From the NCBI RefSeq assembly GCF_900103505.1, contig NZ_FNIA01000003.1, positions 186,001-250,000 on the forward strand: a DNA stretch of 64,000 nucleotides, read 5' to 3'. The notes below the pieces were generated by a model. It did no database searches. It saw only the letters and a program-made list of their open reading frames with translations, and was not told the origin of the DNA. This document shows, in pieces, positions 8,360 to 17,173 of the stretch. The stretch comes from Haloarchaeobius iranensis (GTDB lineage: Archaea > Halobacteriota > Halobacteria > Halobacteriales > Natrialbaceae). Every line of letters starts with the position of its first letter. Positions within the stretch are counted from its first letter, which is position 1. A program made the position numbers and the translations under genes.

Positions 8360-9073
8360 ATGCAGGACGGCGACGACCGGCGGAGCTACGACCGCGGCAC
8401 CAGCATTTTCTCGCCGGACGGCCGGCTCTACCAGGTCGAGTACGCCCGCGAGGCCGTCCGCAAGGGGAGCGCGACCGTCGGCGTCACCACCGAGGACAGC
8501 GTCGTCTTCGCCTCGGACACCAGCACCCGGTCGCCCCTGCTCGAACGCGACAGCGTCGAGAAGATACACGACGTGGACGGCCGCCTCGGCATCGCGAGCG
8601 CGGGCCACGTCGCCGACGCGCGGCGGCTCGTCGACGAGGCCCGCCGGTTCGCCCAGGCCGAGCGACTCCGCTACGGCGAGGCACCCGGCGTCGAGACCAC
8701 GGCGAAGGCCATCGCGGAGGTCGTCCAGGAGTCGACCCAGACCGGCGGGATGCGGCCCTTCGGCGTCGGACTGCTCGTCGGCGGCGTCGTCGACGGCGCG
8801 CCGAGACTGTACGAGACGGACCCGTCGGGGACGCCCTCCGCGTGGCGCGCGACGGCCATCGGGAGCGGGAGCGACGAGATCCGCGACTACCTCGAGACAG
8901 AGTTCACCGACGGCCTTGGAACCGACGACGGCATCGCACTCGCACTCGACGCGCTCCGGACGGGGACGGACGAGCTGACGCCCGGGGAGGCCGCCGTCGC
9001 CACGATGGACGCGGACGGCTTCCGGTCGATGGACGAGGACGTGGCCGCTGGCCACTTCCGGGGGGCCTCGTAG
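8360..9073 (+). CDS. psmA: 20S proteasome alpha subunit
   Basis: 237 residues with the alpha-type N-terminal signature RGTSIFSPDGRLYQVEYARE (residues 12-31), which builds the gate and the outer ring. No catalytic threonine, as expected. The central GMRPFGVGLLVGGVVDG segment and an ATAIGSGSDEIRDYL region are typical. The start ATG is immediately after the beta stop, so the two are cotranslated. The C-terminus is short, lacking the long acidic tail of main haloarchaeal alpha subunits. It should assemble with the beta protein into a core particle fed by PAN ATPases. Confidence 0.9.
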   Translation: MQDGDDRRSYDRGTSIFSPDGRLYQVEYAREAVRKGSATVGVTTEDSVVFASDTSTRSPLLERDSVEKIHDVDGRLGIASAGHVADARRLVDEARRFAQAERLRYGEAPGVETTAKAIAEVVQESTQTGGMRPFGVGLLVGGVVDGAPRLYETDPSGTPSAWRATAIGSGSDEIRDYLETEFTDGLGTDDGIALALDALRTGTDELTPGEAAVATMDADGFRSMDEDVAAGHFRGAS

Positions 9074-9140
9074 GCCGTTCTCGGCGTCGGTACCGGCGGA
9101 ATGCGCATGCGTTTTGTCTCCCCGGTCCCGACTGTCTGGT

Positions 9141-10328
9141 ATGGAATCGACGGCACGCTCCGCACGGCTCCGGCTGGCCCTCGTCGTCTGGGGCGTGCTC
9201 GTCTCGCAGGTGTTCCTCTACCCCGGCCTCTCCGACCTCGTCGTCGCGCTCGGCGCACCGGCGGGTATCCAGGCGGGGATGTGGTTCCTCGTCGCCGAGT
9301 TCGCCGCCTTCGTGACGTTCGCGGGCGTCTGGGGCGCGCTGAGCGACGTGACCGGGAAGCGCGTCCCCTGGGTCGTCGGCGGCGCCGCCGGCGGTGCCGC
9401 CTGCTACCTCCTGCTGACGCAGCTCCCCGCGCTCGGGCTCGGCTGGGCGGTCGTCCTCGTTGTCCGGCTCGCCGGCGGTGCGCTGACTATCGGCGCGTTC
9501 TCGCTCGCCATCACGATGCTGATGGACCTCTCGGGTGGGCACGGCCGGAACATGGGTGCGGCCGGTATCGCCATCGGCCTCGGCGCGGCGCTGGGCTCGG
9601 TCGTGGGCGGCCAGCTCTCCACCCTCGGAGCGTTGACCCCGCTGTACGCGAGCGCGGCGGTGCTCCTCTCGGCGGGGCTGCTCGCCGCCACGGTGCCCGA
9701 CCGCACGCCGACGAAGAGCCCCGGTGTCGGCGACATCCTCGCCCGGCTCCGGGACCGGCCGTCGCTCGGAGTGCCGTACGCCTTCGGCTTCATCGACCGG
9801 TCGACGGCGGGCTTCTTCTCGCTCGTCGGCGTCTACTACTTCCGCGACGTGTTCGACCTCGGCGCCGCCATGGCGGGGCTGACGCTCGCGTGTTTCTTCC
9901 TCCCGTTCGCCCTGCTCCAGTACCCCTTCGGCTCGCTCTCCGACAGAGTCGGCCGGTTCCTGCCGGTCGTCGGCGGCTCGGTCGTCTACGGCCTGACCAT
10001 CGTTGCGGTCGGCCTCGCACCGGTCTACCTCCTCGCGGCCGCCGCGATGGTCGCGGCCGGGGTCTGCGGTGCGCTGATGGCGCCGGCGACGATGGCGCTC
10101 GTCACCGACATCGCCGCCGCGGACGGGCGCGGGGCCGCCATGGGCGGGTTCAACGTGTTCGGGAGCCTCGGCTTCCTGACGGGCTTTCTCGTCGGCGGGC
10201 TCGTCGTCGAGTCCGCGAACTACCTGACTGCGTTCCTGGTCGTGGGCGGCCTCGAACTCGCCATCGCACTGGTTGCACTGCCGGCGGTGCGCCGGGTCGC
10301 GCTCCGGGTCCAGGAACAGCCGTCCTGA
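9141..10328 (+). CDS. Major facilitator superfamily transporter
   Basis: 395 residues from ATG 9141; an upstream in-frame ATG at 9114 gives a less plausible basic extension. About 12 hydrophobic segments. MFS hallmarks include GALSDVTGKRVPWVVGG between helices 2 and 3 and GSLSDRVGRFLPVVGG in the second half (the loop 2-3 and 8-9 signatures). The substrate cannot be told; the sequence resembles drug/sugar efflux-type 12-TM members. It stands alone and converges with the regulator gene. Confidence 0.85.
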   Translation: MESTARSARLRLALVVWGVLVSQVFLYPGLSDLVVALGAPAGIQAGMWFLVAEFAAFVTFAGVWGALSDVTGKRVPWVVGGAAGGAACYLLLTQLPALGLGWAVVLVVRLAGGALTIGAFSLAITMLMDLSGGHGRNMGAAGIAIGLGAALGSVVGGQLSTLGALTPLYASAAVLLSAGLLAATVPDRTPTKSPGVGDILARLRDRPSLGVPYAFGFIDRSTAGFFSLVGVYYFRDVFDLGAAMAGLTLACFFLPFALLQYPFGSLSDRVGRFLPVVGGSVVYGLTIVAVGLAPVYLLAAAAMVAAGVCGALMAPATMALVTDIAAADGRGAAMGGFNVFGSLGFLTGFLVGGLVVESANYLTAFLVVGGLELAIALVALPAVRRVALRVQEQPS

Positions 10329-10337
10329 CGCCGTTTC

Positions 10338-11294
10338 TCAGGCGGACTCCGCCTCTGCCGCCTCCGCGTCGCCGGCCTCCGGGGTCGCTGTCTCGACGCC
10401 CCGTCGCTGGCTCTCGACGACCGAGCCGTCGCGAGCGACGTACAGCGCCAGCTCCTCGTCGTCGAGCCGGGTCGTCACGCGCACCGCGAGGGGGTCGGTC
10501 GAGAGCAGCGTCTCGGCCCACTCGCCGCCGACGTTCCAGACGGAGCGGTCGGCCACGTCCCGGTCGTGGTCGTGGTAGAAGGCGACGACGGCCGGGTGGT
10601 CGAGGACGGTGAGGGCCACGGGACAGCGCAGCCGGTCGCCACAGCCCTCGCAGGCGTAGCGGGCGGTGACGGGTTGCGGTCTGTCGACGGCCCCTTCGCC
10701 CGTTCCGTCGCCACCGTCTCCGCCAGCGTCGTCCTCGCCGACTGGCTCGACCCGCGTCCGCACCCGCCCGCCGCAGGTCGGACAGACGCCGTCGTCGAAC
10801 GCGCCGATGCGGTGGCGGTGGTAGCGGTCGAAGGCGTCGGGGAGAGCCTCGTCGTCGTGCGTCGCGTAGCCCGCTGGCGGGAACGGCAGTTCGAGCAGGT
10901 CGCGCTCGCAGGCCGTGCAGCCGACCGTGGTGACGTTGTCGGCGACGTGGGCTTCGAGGGAGTCCGCCTCGCAGAACGGACACGGGTCGTCGAGCGCGAC
11001 GGGCGCTCTATCGACGCTGTCGGTGTACGCCCCGGCCGCGATGCCACGGGCGACACGCAGGCCGGCGTCGGTCAGCTCGTAGCGGTCGTCCTCGCGCTTC
11101 CGGACGAAGGTGCCGTCGAGCTGGCGCAGGTGGTAGGCGAAGCCGGCCGACGTGTCCTCGTCGCTGGCGTCGAACAGCGCCGAGAACGACCGGTCGACCG
11201 GACTGCCGTCCTCGACGAGTGACTGGAGGACGGCCATCCGGGTCTCGCTGCCGAGCGCGCCGAACGCGTCGCTCGCATCGTCGCCGTCGGTCAT
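10338..11294 (-). CDS. ArsR-like winged-helix regulator with zinc-ribbon C-terminal domain
   Basis: 318 residues from ATG 11294. Residues ~8-80 form an ArsR-type winged helix (FGALGSETRMAVLQSLVEDG, then FAYHLRQLDGTFVRK). The remainder has CPFCEAD/CTACERD pairs near 105-130 and CPTCGG/CEGCGD pairs near 165-205, so two zinc ribbons, then a predicted effector-like domain (VRVTTRLDDEELALYV). This layout is common among haloarchaeal regulators of unknown ligand. Neighbours give no clue to the target. Confidence 0.8.
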   Translation of the reverse strand: MTDGDDASDAFGALGSETRMAVLQSLVEDGSPVDRSFSALFDASDEDTSAGFAYHLRQLDGTFVRKREDDRYELTDAGLRVARGIAAGAYTDSVDRAPVALDDPCPFCEADSLEAHVADNVTTVGCTACERDLLELPFPPAGYATHDDEALPDAFDRYHRHRIGAFDDGVCPTCGGRVRTRVEPVGEDDAGGDGGDGTGEGAVDRPQPVTARYACEGCGDRLRCPVALTVLDHPAVVAFYHDHDRDVADRSVWNVGGEWAETLLSTDPLAVRVTTRLDDEELALYVARDGSVVESQRRGVETATPEAGDAEAAEAESA

Positions 11295-11644
11295 GCCCCG
11301 CGGTAGCCGGGCGCACGACAAAGGCCTGCCGCCCGCGGCCAGCGGGTCTGGTGTCCGGAAACCAATTGTGGTATGATATCAAGGCTCGAACAACTTTTTT
11401 GTACAAGGCGGTGACGGCTTGGACGAGTCAGAACGATGCTCCAGCTCCCCGTCTTCGACGCCTGATTCTTCGGGTCACCCGGTAGGGTGGGGCGGTCGGC
11501 CTCACCTCGGCCGTAGCCGCGGCACTGCGGCTACTCACGCCCACGCTGCACCGACTACCCGACTGTTTCACACACCAGAGCATCGACGCCCGACCCCACG
11601 CTCGGTCGGGTGAATCACGCGAACTCGACGTGAGGAACGACAGT
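11295..11644. other. Structured intergenic region between divergent regulator and ABC genes
   Basis: 350 bp with no convincing gene. It holds a gatatc/actttttt AT-rich patch (11373-11400) suitable as promoter core, and several perfect inverted repeats: 11471-11481 (5 bp), 11513-11534 (8-bp stem gtagccgc/gcggctac, 6-nt loop) and 11589-11610 (7-bp stem). They may be leader structures of the ABC transcript. Confidence 0.45.
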
Positions 11645-11797
11645 ATGTACGACACCACGCCGGACGCGGCGAACGGCACGACGATGGAACCGATGCACGA
11701 GACGACGACTGACGCGACGCACAGCACGACGGCGGAACCGACGACCGATACACCGCGACGCCCCGGACGACCAGAGACACCACCGACGACACGATGA
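11645..11797 (+). CDS. Candidate 50-residue threonine-rich leader peptide of the ABC gene
   Basis: An ATG at 11645 opens a 50-codon frame whose TGA overlaps the ABC transporter ATG by 4 nt (ATGA), the same coupling used by real gene pairs in this window. The peptide is very rich in threonine, proline and aspartate/glutamate, with no hydrophobic core. That low complexity also fits non-coding GC-rich DNA, so it may be chance. If translated, it could couple or attenuate transporter synthesis. Confidence 0.3.
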   Translation: MYDTTPDAANGTTMEPMHETTTDATHSTTAEPTTDTPRRPGRPETPPTTR

Positions 11798-13674
11798 CGG
11801 ACACACCACACGACGACGAAGACGACGCGTTCGAGGCGCAACGGGAGCGGGTGGACCGCCCGATGGTCCGGCTGTTCCGCGAGTACGGCCGGGAGAACTG
11901 GCTGGCAATCGTCGGCGGCGTCGTCATGGGGCTGGCCGCGCACACGATGGCGCTGCTGCCGACGTACGTGCTCGCCGAGACCATCGACGCGGTGTTCCTC
12001 CAGACGAAGCCGCAGTACTCGCTGCCGCTGGTGCCACAGACGGTCGTTCCCGACTCGCGGACCGGGCGGTTCTGGTTCTCGGTCGGGGCTGTCGGGCTGA
12101 CGTACGTCTGCTCGACGGTGTTCACCTGGCTGATGGGACTGGGGCTGAACTCGTTCGCCCAGTCGGTCCAGCACAACGTGCGCTCGGACAGCTACGACGC
12201 CATGCAGCGGCTCGACTACGCGTTCTTCGCCGACAAGCAGACCGGCGAGCTGATGAGCGTCCTGAACAACGACGTGAACCGGCTGGAGCAGTTCCTCAAC
12301 GGCGGGCTGTTCATCGCCACGATGCTGGTGGTGAACGTCGGCGTGACCGCCGTCCTGCTCGCCTACCTCCAGTGGCAGCTGGCCATCCTGACGATGGTGA
12401 CGGTGCCGCTCATCGGCTACTTCACGTACAAGTTCGTCCAGATCATCCAGCCGATGTACTCCGAGGTGCGCTCGACGGTCGGGCAGCTGAACTCCCGGCT
12501 GGAGAACAACCTCGGCGGCATCGAGGTCATCAAGGCCAGCACCACGGAGGACTTCGAGGCCGACCGTGTCAGCGACGCCTCGAACGAGTACTTCGAGAAG
12601 AACTGGGACGCCATCACGACGCGCGTTAAGTTCTTCCCCGGCCTCCGACTGACCGCCGGCGTCGGCTTCGTGCTCACCTTCGCCGTCGGCGGCCACTGGG
12701 TGCTGACGAACCAGGCCCCGCCGTTCATGAGCGGGTCGCTGTCGGTCGGGACGTTCGTCGCGTTCGTCTACCTCGGTCAGCGGTTCATCTGGCCGATGAG
12801 CCAGTTCGGCGAGCTGGTCAACCTCTACCAGAACGCCCGCGCCTCCGCCGAGCGCATCTTCGGACTGATGGACGAGCCGAAGACGCTCGGGGCCGACGGG
12901 GACCTCCCCGAGCTCTCGGTCCGGAACGGGCGCGTCGAGTACGACGACGTGACCTTCGGCTACGAGGACGACGAGACCGTCCTCGAGGACGTCTCCTTCG
13001 ACGTCTCGGGCGGGGAGATGCTCGCGCTCGTCGGGCCGACCGGGGCCGGCAAGTCGACGGTCCTGAAGCTCCTGCTCCGGCTCTACGACGTCGACGACGG
13101 GCAGATCCGCGTCGACGGCCAGGACATCAGGGAGGTCACGCCGGCGAGCCTGCGCGACAGCGTCGGCTACGTGAGCCAGGACACCTACCTGTTCTACGGG
13201 AGCGTCCGGGACAACATCGCCTACGGGCAGTTCGACGCCACCAACGAGGAGATACGCGAGGCCGCGAGGGCCGCCGACGCCCACGAGTTCATCACCGACT
13301 TCTCGGACGGCTACGACACCGAGGTCGGCGAGCGCGGTGTGAAACTCTCCGGGGGGCAGCGCCAGCGCATCGGCATCGCCCGCGTGCTGCTGCGGGACCC
13401 CGACATCCTGCTGCTCGACGAGGCGACCTCCGACGTGGACACGGAGACCGAGCTCCGCATTCAGGAGAGCATCGAGGAACTCGTCTCGGACCGGACCGTC
13501 GTCGCCATCGCCCACCGACTCTCGACGGTGAAGGACGCCGACCAGATCCTCGTGCTGGAGGACGGGCGGGTCGAGGAGCGCGGTACGCACGACGAACTGC
13601 TCGCCGAGGACGGCACCTACGCCGACCTCTGGGGCGTGCAGGCCGGCGAGCTGGAGACGATTCCGGGCATGTAA
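11794..13674 (+). CDS. ABC exporter, fused transmembrane and ATPase domains
   Basis: 626 residues. Six membrane helices between ~30 and 340 (exporter-type TMD), then a nucleotide-binding domain: Walker A GPTGAGKST near 414, LSGGQRQRIGIARVLL near 518, Walker B ILLLDEATSDVD, and an AHRLST H-loop. Half-transporter that probably works as a homodimer in lipid, peptide or drug export; the substrate is not inferable. A second half-transporter is not adjacent, supporting homodimerisation. Confidence 0.92.
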   Translation: MTDTPHDDEDDAFEAQRERVDRPMVRLFREYGRENWLAIVGGVVMGLAAHTMALLPTYVLAETIDAVFLQTKPQYSLPLVPQTVVPDSRTGRFWFSVGAVGLTYVCSTVFTWLMGLGLNSFAQSVQHNVRSDSYDAMQRLDYAFFADKQTGELMSVLNNDVNRLEQFLNGGLFIATMLVVNVGVTAVLLAYLQWQLAILTMVTVPLIGYFTYKFVQIIQPMYSEVRSTVGQLNSRLENNLGGIEVIKASTTEDFEADRVSDASNEYFEKNWDAITTRVKFFPGLRLTAGVGFVLTFAVGGHWVLTNQAPPFMSGSLSVGTFVAFVYLGQRFIWPMSQFGELVNLYQNARASAERIFGLMDEPKTLGADGDLPELSVRNGRVEYDDVTFGYEDDETVLEDVSFDVSGGEMLALVGPTGAGKSTVLKLLLRLYDVDDGQIRVDGQDIREVTPASLRDSVGYVSQDTYLFYGSVRDNIAYGQFDATNEEIREAARAADAHEFITDFSDGYDTEVGERGVKLSGGQRQRIGIARVLLRDPDILLLDEATSDVDTETELRIQESIEELVSDRTVVAIAHRLSTVKDADQILVLEDGRVEERGTHDELLAEDGTYADLWGVQAGELETIPGM

Positions 13675-13756
13675 CCAGGCGCGCCGGCGCGATAGCGGTC
13701 AGCCCCGCCGCGTCTCGACGGCGGATTTAAGCACGTTCGAGCCCATCGTGTGACAC

Positions 13757-14839
13757 ATGCTCGCAGACGAGTTCGGTCGGGAGGTCTCCGGGGTGCGGGT
13801 CTCGCTGACCGACCGGTGCAACTTCGACTGCGTCTACTGCCACAACGAGGGGCTGGGCGACACGCGCGGCCCGATGGCTGCCCAGGACCACGAGATGAGC
13901 GCCGACGACGTGGTCCGCTTTCTGGAGGTCGCGGCCGAGTTCGACGTCGACAGCGTGAAGTTCACCGGCGGCGAGCCGATGCTCCGGCAGGACCTGGAGG
14001 AGATCATCCGGCGCACCCCCGACTCGATGGAGGCCTCGATGACGACGAACGGGACGTTCCTGCCCGGCCGGGCCGAGGCCCTCGTCGACGCCGGGCTCTC
14101 GCGGGTGAACGTCTCGCAGGACGCACTGGACCCCGAGCAGTTCGCCGCGGTCACGCAGTCCGGCGCGTACGACCGAGTGCTCGAAGGCGTCGAAGCCGCC
14201 CTCGACGCGGGGCTCGCGCCGGTGAAGCTCAACATGGTGGTCTTCGAGAAGACCGCCGGCTACGTCCCCGAGATGGTCGACCACGTCGCGGAGAACGACG
14301 GGCTCCGGCTCCAGCTCATCGAGTACATGCCCGAGCTGGTCGGTAAACCGGAGTGGGCCATCGACATCGACCGCGTCCACGACTGGCTGGGCGAGCGGGC
14401 AGACCGGGTCGAACACCGCGAGATGCACGACCGACGGCGCTACTGGATTCGAGACGAGGACGCGCCCGAGGAGGCTGACGTGGACGGCACGACCGGCGGC
14501 ATGGTCGAGATCGTCGACCCCGTCGAGAACCCGACGTTCTGTGCGAACTGCCACCGGGTGCGGGTCACCCACGACGGCTACCTGAAGGGCTGTCTCAACC
14601 GCAACGACGACCTGCGCTCGATGGGCGAGATGTCGAAAGCGGAGATTCGAGAGACGTTCCGCGAGACCGTCGCGAACCGGGTCCCGTTCTACGGCGAGTA
14701 CATGGTCCGGAACGGCGACGGCGAGTGGGAGGTCAACGACGAGTATCTGGACACGCCCGCCGTGTCCGACACCGACGGGAGCAGACCGGAACCCGTGTAC
14801 GACGGCGGGGTTGAGGACGGCTACGGCTCGACCGACTGA
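13757..14839 (+). CDS. moaA: GTP 3',8-cyclase (molybdenum cofactor biosynthesis, radical SAM)
   Basis: 360 residues. The radical SAM cluster motif is C21-x3-C25-x2-C28 (CNFDCVYC), with [10 protein letters not shown] as the SAM-binding GGE motif. The C-terminal second cluster uses C262, C265 and C279 ([19 protein letters not shown]). With MoaC it converts GTP to cyclic pyranopterin monophosphate, the first step of molybdopterin synthesis. The C-terminal ~40 residues beyond the family core ([15 protein letters not shown]) are a disordered acidic tail. A single-gene unit here; other moa genes are elsewhere. Confidence 0.93.
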   Translation: MLADEFGREVSGVRVSLTDRCNFDCVYCHNEGLGDTRGPMAAQDHEMSADDVVRFLEVAAEFDVDSVKFTGGEPMLRQDLEEIIRRTPDSMEASMTTNGTFLPGRAEALVDAGLSRVNVSQDALDPEQFAAVTQSGAYDRVLEGVEAALDAGLAPVKLNMVVFEKTAGYVPEMVDHVAENDGLRLQLIEYMPELVGKPEWAIDIDRVHDWLGERADRVEHREMHDRRRYWIRDEDAPEEADVDGTTGGMVEIVDPVENPTFCANCHRVRVTHDGYLKGCLNRNDDLRSMGEMSKAEIRETFRETVANRVPFYGEYMVRNGDGEWEVNDEYLDTPAVSDTDGSRPEPVYDGGVEDGYGSTD

Positions 14840-14873
14840 ACCTCCCGGCCCGCTCTACCGCCTCGTGCCCTGC

Positions 14874-14935
14874 AATGGTTTGCATACAAATAAAACATTA
14901 TTTTTATAATAATTTAATATCACGGCCCCAGTGGA
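14874..14935 (+). promoter_or_regulatory. Strongly AT-rich promoter island
   Basis: About 60 bp dominated by A and T (tttgcatacaaataaaac, then attatttttataataattt), far below local GC. It contains several possible TATA boxes 15-50 nt upstream of the lipoprotein ATG at 14942. It is the most AT-rich stretch in the window. Confidence 0.65.
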
Positions 14936-14941
14936 GTCGGT

Positions 14942-15415
14942 ATGAACCGGCGAACGGCCGTGAAAGCGGCAACTACTGCAACAGTCGCGTTCTCCGGTTG
15001 CCTGGGCGCACTGAATATCTCGTCCTCTACGCAGGGTCCTCCCGCATACGTCCACGCTGAATTCACGGTACTCGACGAGAGTAGAAACACGGACGAAGAA
15101 ATTCCCGACCTCGAAGACCCTCCCAGAGTCCGATTCAATCGAGGGGATGGTGAAATTCTCGTATTCGGCTCGCTCCGTGTCGGGTCCGGGAACTGCAGCC
15201 GAGCAGCACTCGACTCGATTACGTACGATGAGGAGACGAAGGTATTGACAGTCGCTGTCGGTACTACCGGCGTCGAACCGGAAAACAGCGGTTGTGAGGG
15301 CGACGAATCGGTCGACTCGTACCGTCTTACCATCACTTTCGACGAGAACTACCCTGAAGAAGTACAGGCGTCCGAGGAGGGGGAACACGAACGAACGACG
15401 GTTTCGAGGCCGTAG
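14942..15415 (+). CDS. Putative secreted lipoprotein with lower-GC composition
   Basis: 157 residues. MNRRTAVKAATTATVAFSGC is a Tat-type signal with a lipobox ending at Cys20, predicting a lipid-anchored exported protein. The mature part is beta-rich with three further cysteines that could form disulfides. No family recognised. GC and codon choice (many A/T-ending codons such as gaa, aca, att) differ from neighbours, suggesting recent acquisition. It sits between moaA and tRNA-Ser(GCU) behind the AT-rich promoter. Confidence 0.75.
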   Translation: MNRRTAVKAATTATVAFSGCLGALNISSSTQGPPAYVHAEFTVLDESRNTDEEIPDLEDPPRVRFNRGDGEILVFGSLRVGSGNCSRAALDSITYDEETKVLTVAVGTTGVEPENSGCEGDESVDSYRLTITFDENYPEEVQASEEGEHERTTVSRP

Positions 15416-15482
15416 TCGAGACGTTTCAAAGTGAACGAACCGCCCGCGTGCGACGGTTCCTCACCACGGGGGCGTTCCGTTG

Positions 15483-15492
15483 GGCTTAAGTA
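15483..15492 (+). promoter_or_regulatory. TATA box of tRNA-Ser/rpsM transcript
   Basis: ggcttaagta in a GC-rich context, about 80 nt upstream of tRNA-Ser(GCU). No other clear promoter is seen before rpsM, so tRNA and ribosomal genes are likely cotranscribed and processed. Confidence 0.5.
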
Positions 15493-15572
15493 GTGTACCG
15501 GAAAAGGTGAAGACGCACTACGCTGTAGGGGCATCGGTCCCGAGTCCGAGAGGGCGGAGATAACACACGCGA

Positions 15573-15657
15573 GTCGTGGTAGCCAAGCCTGGCCCAAGGC
15601 GCAGGGTTGCTAACTCTGTGGCGTCAAGCCTCCTGGGTTCGAATCCCAGCCACGACG
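15573..15657 (+). tRNA. tRNA-Ser (GCU)
   Basis: Class II tRNA of 85 nt: acceptor GTCGTGG/CCACGAC, T at position 8, anticodon stem CAGGG/CTCTG with loop TTGCTAA (anticodon GCT), long variable arm (gcgtcaagcctc), T arm CTGGG-TTCGAAT-CCCAG, discriminator G. Reads AGC/AGU codons. CCA not encoded. Confidence 0.97.
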
Positions 15658-15666
15658 TCGGAACTT

Positions 15667-15722
15667 CACACCGGCTTTTGGGCACGGTGTGACCATCCAA
15701 CCAGAAGTGCAGCGGGCACTTC
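15667..15722 (+). promoter_or_regulatory. Two perfect hairpins between tRNA-Ser and rpsM
   Basis: Inverted repeat cacaccg/cggtgtg at 15667-15691 (7 bp, 11-nt loop) and gaagtgc/gcacttc at 15704-15722 (7 bp, 5-nt loop). Both lie in the likely leader of rpsM, ending 14 nt before its ATG. They could serve transcript processing after tRNA release or ribosomal-protein feedback. Confidence 0.45.
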
Positions 15723-15736
15723 GCACACCACCACAC

Positions 15737-16255
15737 ATGAGTGCAGAAGAACCACAGGACGAGCAAGACGACGAAGACCTTCAGTACTTCGTCCGCATCG
15801 GGCAGACAGACCTCGATGGGACGAAGTCCGTCGAACGCTCGCTCATCGAGATGAACGGCATCGGCCGACGCACGGCGCGTATCATCGCCGACAAGGCGGG
15901 CGTCGACCGGACGGCCACGTTCGGCCGTCTGGACGACGACGCGATCGACGCCGTCGTCGAGAAAGTAGAGGAGTACGCCGACGAAGTTCCGGACTGGCTC
16001 ACCAACCGCCAGAACGACTTCTACACCGGCGAGACCACCCACGAGGTCGGCAACGAGCTCCAGATGTCGCGGCGCTACGACATCAACCGGATGAAGATGA
16101 TCAGCTCCTACAAGGGCGTCCGGCACAAGAAGGGACAGAAGGTGCGCGGCCAGCGCACGAAGTCCACCGGTCGTACCGAGGGGACCATCGGCGTCAACGT
16201 CGAGGAGATCCGGGAGCAGGAGGCCGAGGAGGCCGCCGAGGAGGGTGACGAATAA
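15737..16255 (+). CDS. rpsM: 30S ribosomal protein uS13
   Basis: 172 residues, the archaeal length. After an acidic N-terminal tail it reads [20 protein letters not shown], then the helix-two-turn-helix region [16 protein letters not shown] basic C-terminal segment [20 protein letters not shown] contacts tRNA and 23S rRNA at the subunit interface. ATG 15737 is chosen because it follows the hairpin leader and the family begins with this acidic stretch. First gene of the S13-S4-S11-RpoD operon; the next gene overlaps by one base. Confidence 0.96.
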   Translation: MSAEEPQDEQDDEDLQYFVRIGQTDLDGTKSVERSLIEMNGIGRRTARIIADKAGVDRTATFGRLDDDAIDAVVEKVEEYADEVPDWLTNRQNDFYTGETTHEVGNELQMSRRYDINRMKMISSYKGVRHKKGQKVRGQRTKSTGRTEGTIGVNVEEIREQEAEEAAEEGDE

Positions 16256-16776
16256 TGGCGCTCGGTAGCAACACGAAGTCCTACGAGACGCCGAACCACC
16301 CGTGGCAGGGCGAGCGCATCAGCGAGGAACACAGCCTCGTCGAGCGCTACGGCCTGAAGAACAAGGAGGAGCTCTGGCGAGCACAGTCCGAGCTGCGCGA
16401 CTACCGTCGCGAGGCCCGTGACCTGCTCGGTCAGACCCAGTCCGAGGACGAGGTCGCCACCGCAGGCGGCGAGTTCCTCACACGACTCAAGCGCATCGGC
16501 ATCCTCGACGAGGAGGACCAGCTCGACCAGGTCCTGTCGCTCGAGATCTCGGACATCCTCGAACGCCGCCTCCAGACGGTGGCCTACCGCAAGGGGCTGG
16601 CCAACACGACCAGCCAGGCGCGGCAGTTCATCGTCCACGGACACATCACCGTCGACGGCGCACGCGTTCGCGTGCCCTCGTACACGGTCGAGGTGTCCGA
16701 GGAGGACAGCATCGCGTTCGACGAGAACAGTCCGCTCGCGGACGACCTGCACCCCGAGCGTGCGGAGGGTCAGTAA
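16255..16776 (+). CDS. rpsD: 30S ribosomal protein uS4
   Basis: 173 residues. Contains the archaeal uS4 opening [12 protein letters not shown], the S4 RNA-binding domain near residues 100-165 ([20 protein letters not shown], then [14 protein letters not shown]) and an acidic tail. Primary 16S rRNA binder that nucleates 30S assembly. The start shares one base with the rpsM stop (TAATG). Confidence 0.96.
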   Translation: MALGSNTKSYETPNHPWQGERISEEHSLVERYGLKNKEELWRAQSELRDYRREARDLLGQTQSEDEVATAGGEFLTRLKRIGILDEEDQLDQVLSLEISDILERRLQTVAYRKGLANTTSQARQFIVHGHITVDGARVRVPSYTVEVSEEDSIAFDENSPLADDLHPERAEGQ

Positions 16777-16777
16777 C

Positions 16778-17170
16778 ATGGCAGAACAAGAAGACGACAA
16801 GTGGGGCGTCGCCCACGTACACGCATCGTTCAACAACACCGTCATGACGGTCACGGACCTGACCGGCGCGGAGACCATCGCGAAGTCCTCCGGCGGAACT
16901 GCTGTCAAGCAGAACCGTGACGAGGCCTCGCCGTACGCGGCGATGCAGATGGTCGAGTCCATCGCGGACGAGATCCGCGCGGCTGGCATCGAGGGCCTGC
17001 ACGTTCGCGTGCGCGGCCCCGGTGGCAACCTGCAGAAGTCCCCCGGTCCGGGTGCGCAGGCAGCGATTCGCGCACTCGCCCGTGAGGACTTCGAGATCGG
17101 CCGCATCGAGGACGTCACGCCGATCCCGCACGACGGGTCCCGAGCACCGAAAGGCAAGGGCGGGTTCTGA
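16778..17170 (+). CDS. rpsK: 30S ribosomal protein uS11
   Basis: 130 residues. After [20 protein letters not shown] come the conserved [30 protein letters not shown] and [17 protein letters not shown] motifs, then the usual [16 protein letters not shown] end. Lines the 30S platform near the mRNA exit channel. The ATG lies one base after the rpsD stop, with a GAGGGT ribosome-binding sequence overlapping the upstream gene end. Confidence 0.96.
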   Translation: MAEQEDDKWGVAHVHASFNNTVMTVTDLTGAETIAKSSGGTAVKQNRDEASPYAAMQMVESIADEIRAAGIEGLHVRVRGPGGNLQKSPGPGAQAAIRALAREDFEIGRIEDVTPIPHDGSRAPKGKGGF

Positions 17171-17173
17171 GCC

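Noticed and set aside
6172-9315. 1047-residue plus-strand frame
   Set aside because: Passes antisense through mrp and out of frame through the proteasome pair, with an arginine-rich low-complexity translation.
11428-13590. 720-residue minus-strand frame
   Set aside because: Shadow of the ABC exporter; no domain, no start signal, and its end covers the intergenic region only by chance.
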